NCBI GenBank assembly: GCA_000231825.2
Contig: JH720375.1
Span: 190,422-254,421, forward strand
DNA: 64,000 nt
DNA from: Tetrahymena elliotti 4EA
Taxonomy: Eukaryota > Ciliophora > Oligohymenophorea > Hymenostomatida > Tetrahymenidae
Reading direction: 5' to 3'
Part shown: positions 58,753-64,000 of the stretch, one piece after another
How positions within the stretch are numbered: the stretch's first letter is position 1
Layout of the letters: each line of letters opens with the position of its first letter
Translations under genes and position numbers: made by a program
Notes under the pieces: generated by a model
What the model was told of the DNA's origin: nothing
The model's input: only the letters and a program-made list of their open reading frames with translations
Database searches by the model: none

Positions 58753-61359
58753 ATGTTTAGATAATTAGATATTTTTGGGAGTCAAATACTCTTAAGATTC
58801 AAAGGAGAACCTACATATAATACTAAATTTGGGTCATCAGTGACCATCTTAATTGTAGGATTCATAGTATTTCGTTTGTTTTTTATTATTTAATAGGTAT
58901 TCTAATGAATTAACCCTACAGTCATTTACAGTGAAAGATAAGTTGACACCCCAGCAATATTTGAAATTTCCAGTTATACATTTCCTTTTGCTTTTGCTAT
59001 GGAAAATCCTGTTAATTACAACTACTTTATTGATGAGAGTATCTATCAAATTAAGGCTACATATTGGTAATAGATAAAGACATATAATTTAACAACTTAA
59101 TCTTATGATTTAGGATGGAATATAACAAATTTGGCTCATTAACCTTACACAGAAGAAAATTTTAAAAACCCAGAAAACAAGCACTACTACATGGCTTTAA
59201 ACTATAAATGCATGATTGTTTCCCTCCTGATTTAGTTCTTCCATTACAAGGAGATATTAATTAAGATAACTACTCTATCATATTATTTAAAGTTGTTTTG
59301 TGCACCTAAAATTGCAAGCCAAAAGAAATTCTTGATTTTTACTTAGTTAATTCAAATTTTGCAATCTAAATGCGGATTCTTATGTAAACCCCAAAATAAA
59401 AAGCAATCCTTTCAAATTATATACAAAAGACATGTATTGGGCTACAAGCACTTAAATGCCTATAAATGTAGTAATTTACCTCAGAAATAATTATGTTTAC
59501 AGTGATTTTGGATGGTTTTTTTCTGATATTACAGAGTAAAGATATCCTTCATACAGTTTTTATTAAACACTAGTTTACCCAGCTCATTTTTAATCATAAT
59601 TTCTCAAATTAGTTATTAAATTTGAAAAATAAAAAGAGGGGTCATATTAAAGAACATATCAAAATTTTAATAGCATTATGTCAGAAATAGGTGGTTTTAC
59701 TTAAAGTCTTCTTGCTATTGGTTACTTGCTTTTCGCTAGAGTTTCATAGCTGTAATTAAATTAGACTCTCATTAACTAAGCCTTCAATTATGTTGATTCA
59801 GTTGAAAATGAGAACGAAAATGGTGACAATATACAAAGTAAGGAATAAATTAAATAGATAAAAATTAAAAGAAATAGTTCAAGCAGCTAGCAGTTAGCTC
59901 TTTTAGCTTAAAACCCACCTTTCAAAAATAATATTTAATATGAAAAAGATTAACAAACATTAGCGCAAAATAATAAAATGAACAATTTATATCTATTTAA
60001 TCAGAAAGGAAGAGCTGATCAAATTAATAATAATAGCCTATCGTAATCTTAATTAAATTTTATTAGCTAAAGTAATATTAATAATAATACTATCAACCAT
60101 AATAATAATTAAAACTTACCACCACCAATATTTGGATCTAATTAGAATAATTTAACAAAAATAAAAGAAATATCTGACTAAATCTAATAATAATAAATCA
60201 ATAGCAAAAATAATCCTAAATAACATGGTGAGTTAAAGTAAGAAAATAAGAGTAAGAATAAATTAAATGATAATTAAAATTATCAAATTATGAGCTTACT
60301 TCTCTAAGACCTTAAATTTAATGATAAAAATTTAATTTCAGCCGGAAAGATAGTATTATGACATTTAAGATAAGAAATAGCTTTCTAAAATTTACAAAGA
60401 ACGAGAAAGGATAAAGTAAATGGAATTGAAATTAAAAGAAAGTATCTTTAAAGAATTAATAGAAAAAGAAACAAAATGTATGAAATTGAGCATATGGGAG
60501 TAATTTAAGTCTTTGGTCTTTCCTTTTGGTGAACTAAAGAAAAAGAAATAAGTAATACAATATAGTATTGAAAATCTATATAACAACTTAGATATATTTA
60601 ACATTTTAAAAAAACTTGTTGAAGTTGAGAAGCTGAAAAGGCTGCTTCTTGACTCTGATTAAGTTAAATTATTTGATTACTTACAAATACACTCAAATCT
60701 AGTAATTAAGAGTGATAAATATTGCAAAAAAAACTAAGAAATTGATGTACTTTACCTAGAACATAGGACAGAAATTCAAAAAGTAAGAGATGCATTTAAT
60801 ACTTATAAAAAAATTACTTCGAAGAGCAATAATTCTCTAATAGACGAAAAACTAATCGATTAGCTAGATCCAAATTGTTGCTATTTTTTCTGCTTCAAAC
60901 AATCATAATAATCTTAATAACTAGTAAAGTTAAAATTAAGAATAATCAAACTTAGAAGCCTTGATCGCCTAGAATTCAAATTCAAATTAATAATCCTAAT
61001 TTTCACCAAAAATTTAAAAAGAAATAAATAGAAATGAAATAACTGTTCTTTAACCCTAAGATATTTCAATATCACGATAAGATGAAACCTTTTTTCAATA
61101 AGAGATAACAAGTCCTAGAATATTTGTTGAAAAATTAAAAATATTAGAAACCTCTAAGAATAAATAACAGTTAGATGAATAGTCATAAATTCAAGATCTG
61201 TAATATAAAGAAATCTATTAAGAATAGCAAACTAAATCGTAAGCATTAAAAGAATTAAATTACAGCGTTTAAAGTGAAATAGCAGTAGACCAACTGTAAT
61301 AGCTCCCAAATAATTTTATTAGTAACTAAAGAGTCTTTGATGAGTCAGATAATATTTGA
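58753..61359 (+). pseudogene. Frameshifted pseudogene of a ciliate-specific membrane-protein family
   Basis: Starts MFRQLDIFGSQILLRFKGEP, first helix SSVTILIVGFIVFRLFFIIQ, then TGA in frame at 58906-58908 followed in the same frame by NPTVIYSERQVDTPAIFE. The frame then shifts near 59215-59223 (into CFPPDLVLPLQGDINQDNY), near 59368-59372 (into NADSYVNPKIKSNPFKLYTK), near 60331-60345 and near 60895-60902. Late parts include IGGFTQSLLAIGYLLFARVS, WEQFKSLVFPFGELKKKKQ and LEVEKL-type helices, and a Q/N-rich tail ending TGA 61357-61359. The intact family (two helices near the ends of a long lumenal region, then the FPFGELKKK block) is common in Tetrahymena; its role is unknown. One TGA plus four one-base shifts, none removable as introns, indicate a pseudogene. 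Frames stay long between lesions, so decay is recent. Confidence 0.75.
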
Positions 61360-62595
61360 AATAAGCCTAATAAAAAAATTAAAAATTTTTAATTAAAAAA
61401 ATTGGTTTAAAACAAAAACAAATAATCTCATCAATACTCTAAATATAAATTCTCAATAAAAAATAAAAATTAGCTTAAAAGTAATTTTAGTAGATTTATC
61501 TATTATTTATGTTAACAATCGAAAATTAAAATTATAACATTTTATACATTTTTATCAGATTAAAATATTTGAAGTATTTATGGCTTCACCAAAATTATTG
61601 ATTTTTTAGATTACCAAAGTTACATTTAAAATAAAGAGATCATGATAATTAATTTATCACAAAAAAATCCAAAAAAAAATCTGGATAAAGAATCTCAAAT
61701 AATTAACACTAAAAAAAATTTATTTTTTTTTGTGTATTATTGAAATATAAATTATAAATAAATGTTTATTTCAAAATTGATATAAATTTTTATGCTCTTT
61801 CTCAATTTAAGATTTAATGTTTGAATTTATTTATGATTGATTATTCCTTTAATAATAAAAAATGACTTTTTCTTAATTTTCCTTTTCAAAAATAATAATT
61901 TTAAATTTTAACTTTAAGAAAAACTTACAAAAAAAATAATAATGATTTTCCTAAAAGCGAAAAAACTATCATATTATTTTATTGCATTGAGAAATTTTCT
62001 TAAATTGCTTTAAAAATTTGTAAGACATAATTATGTTAAAAGTAATTAGTTTGTTAAATTTAATGGCAAATATTTGAATAAATAGTATTTTTGTAAATTA
62101 AGATTAAAACCCACATATTTTAGAAAACTCTAAAAGTTGATTTTGGCAGATAATACTTAAAGAAAACTGGGCCACTCATTAAAAAATCTAAAGCAAAATA
62201 ATTTATGATAAATTTCTTTGCTTGTTTGAATATGTAAAAAAAAATAATAAGATTTTGTATAGTTTAAATCAATATTTTAAGTATCCTTCAAATGGAAATA
62301 ATGGACTTGCCTATTAGATTAAAAAACAGTAAGACTTATAATATTGTGAGAATGAAAATAGAGGCCATAGATTAATTTTAAAGTAAAATAATTAAAAGGA
62401 TATATTAATAAGGATTTAACATATATTTATAAAAATAGCATTCTTAGATTAATAGATAGATAGATAGTTAGCTTTAATAATCCTATTATCAATTTTTAAG
62501 AAAGTAGCAAACAGAATAATTCAACAAATAATATTATCTCATACTGGATTACTTTAATCCACTTGCCATAACAAATAGTATTATAGGCTATCTAA
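61360..62595. other. Intergenic
   Basis: AT-rich spacer upstream of the right-edge channel gene. The frame of that gene stays open for at least 110 bp upstream of its proposed ATG without another ATG, so an additional upstream exon is possible. Confidence 0.45.
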
Positions 62596-64000
62596 ATGAA
62601 TAATAGTATAAATAAATAAATTTAGAGTGCGAGTGGTGGAGCCTTCTCTGGAGTAGAATAAAATTAAGATAATGATACAAATAATAATAAAAGAGGCTCT
62701 ATATTCTCTCTTTATCATGTTCAAACAAATTCCTTACTTTAGCAAAAGACTTTAACTATGTATTAGACTAGAACAGAATATTCTGATGTAAATAGACAAA
62801 AATCTGAAGTCACATTAGGTGCAGATAAACGAAGAAAACTTCTTACTTAAGAAGATTAGGATTTAAAGACTCTTAACTAAAAAAAATCTTTCAAGTCTTA
62901 AGACAGTAATCAAGCATATGATTCATCTACGCAAGTATATATTTGAATAAAATTTAATTTTTTAAAAAGCACATAATATTATTTTATGCTCATACAAATT
63001 TATCTTATTTTTTAAAGAGAGAGCACGAATTAGAAAATGAAGATCATGAAAAAATTGTTATTGAATCAAATGAGTTTGATGAGAGGGGAGAAGTAAAAAG
63101 CAACACAATGTTGGATAAATAAAATTATATGAAGGCTTCATAAAATTCATGTCAGTTAATACAGTTAAATGAAGAATCTATGAATCATCTCAATGATAAT
63201 AGCTAAAGTGAAATATCAATTTAAGGCGGATAGCGTAAAAGCCATAATTAGCTTGTGTCAGGGATTATGTTGGAAAAAAATTCTATGATTTTTAATAGAA
63301 AATAGTAAAGTAAGAATAGCCAACAAAGCAATAATTAAAATATGAATTCTTCAATCAGCAGAAACTATAGTAATATGCCTTCCCCTCTTAGTAAAACTAT
63401 GGAATTTTAGTAAGCAGAAAATAATCCCTTATTTAGCCATCTTCAAGATGCAGCAACTTAGGATAAGAATTAATCTTAATTGAATTATTCATTAAAAAAA
63501 AAGTAAAACCAAGAAAATAGTAATTTGGTGGGAGAAATAACCAATTAAAATTCAGATGGTAAAAACTTATAAAATAGCTTCTAAGCAACAAGAAGTATTG
63601 TTTAGCAAGAAACAAATCCCAACTTATAGCCTAAAATAACTCAATAGAAATCTGAATTTTTTAAAAATGTTGGGGTTGGTGTGAAGAAGATATAAAATTT
63701 CCTGTTTGTTAACAAGGTTAAAAAGAAATTTATAAGCTTTTTGAGTATGTCTAAATTCAAGAGCTTTAATTCTTTTCATTTTGAATTGATACATGATTTA
63801 TCAGCTTTGGAATCAAATTTTAATCACTCTTAGATGTCAAAAGAAGACATGAGGTTATAACGCCTTTCATAAGAATAATTTGATGAATACAAACCCAATT
63901 ATTAGGTATTTTAGCCAGATAATATTATTTTAATTATATGGAATATCTTTGTGGCTTTTATTTTACTCTTTTTGGTGATAGTTACACCAACAGTAAGATC
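62596..64000 (+). CDS. Cyclic-nucleotide-gated/EAG-type potassium channel, N-terminal part (partial at right edge)
   Basis: Two exons so far, 62596-62934 and 63018 to the window end; the 83-bp intron (GTATATATTT...TTTAAAG) is in phase 0. The long Asn/Gln/Ser-rich cytosolic N-terminus contains MNNSINKQIQSASGGAFSG and, near its end, the block KKIQNFLFVNKVKKKFISFL, FNSFHFELIHDLSALES and FQPDNIILIIWNIFVAFIL, which is the entry into S1 of the ciliate EAG/CNG channel family; compare the left-edge gene (KKFIQTMVSS, HFNIIGDPA, ILWNILFLLFLL). The pore, S4 and cyclic-nucleotide domain lie off the right edge, so the assignment rests on the pre-S1 and S1 pattern. The start is provisional. Confidence 0.6.

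Noticed and set aside
1..64000. Transposons, telomeric repeats or chromosome-breakage sequence
   Set aside because: I looked for transposase-like or reverse-transcriptase-like ORFs, long terminal repeats and G4T2 telomeric runs and saw none.

Overview
The window reads as ciliate macronuclear DNA, most likely Tetrahymena. It is very AT-rich. Conserved proteins stay open only if TAA and TAG are read as glutamine and TGA is the sole stop. Introns are short, AT-rich and GT...AG, and they keep phase across conserved domains. A standard-code ORF search therefore breaks nearly every real gene; the models below were rebuilt by hand with the ciliate code and are checked for intron phase, not against transcripts.

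Layout. 1-2459 (-): 5' part of a six-TM potassium channel running off the left edge, with a 30-bp tandem repeat in its last visible intron. 3362-3965 (+): small secreted protein. 5154-6497 (-): acidic, Q-rich protein. 7800-9239 (-): leucine-rich-repeat protein. 9538-10665 (+): five tandem copies of a ~70-bp conserved element, each with the same upstream box at a fixed distance and a T-run behind it; this is the best candidate for an undescribed system (a small-RNA gene family). 11487-13672 (-): ciliate-type membrane protein, with a decayed partial copy at 14985-15335. 16315-18936 (+): ubiquitin-specific protease with an acylation-type N-terminus. 20121-21316 (+): Jupiter/HN1-like protein. 22311-23831 (-): WD40 protein. 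24763-27525 (+): probable mitochondrial membrane protein. 28323-31160 (-): glutaminyl-tRNA synthetase. 32147-34164 (+): leishmanolysin-like protease. 34900-38464 (-): histidyl-tRNA synthetase with a very long N-terminal extension. 38850-39581 (-): hypothetical gene. 39966-40260 (-): two identical tRNA-Lys(CTT) genes either side of a 148-N assembly gap. 40765-41262 (+): Arf-family pseudogene. 42795-43997 (-): DUF3472-like protein. 46199-57672 (+): IP3-receptor/ryanodine-type calcium channel in 24 exons, about 3,203 residues. 58753-61359 (+): frameshifted pseudogene of a ciliate membrane-protein family. 62596-64000 (+): N-terminal part of a second potassium channel, cut by the right edge.

The genes are independently transcribed units on both strands with no operon logic. 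Loose themes are membrane excitability and calcium (two K+ channels, one Ca2+ release channel) and translation (GlnRS, HisRS, tRNA-Lys). GlnRS matters especially here because glutamine is encoded by four codons.
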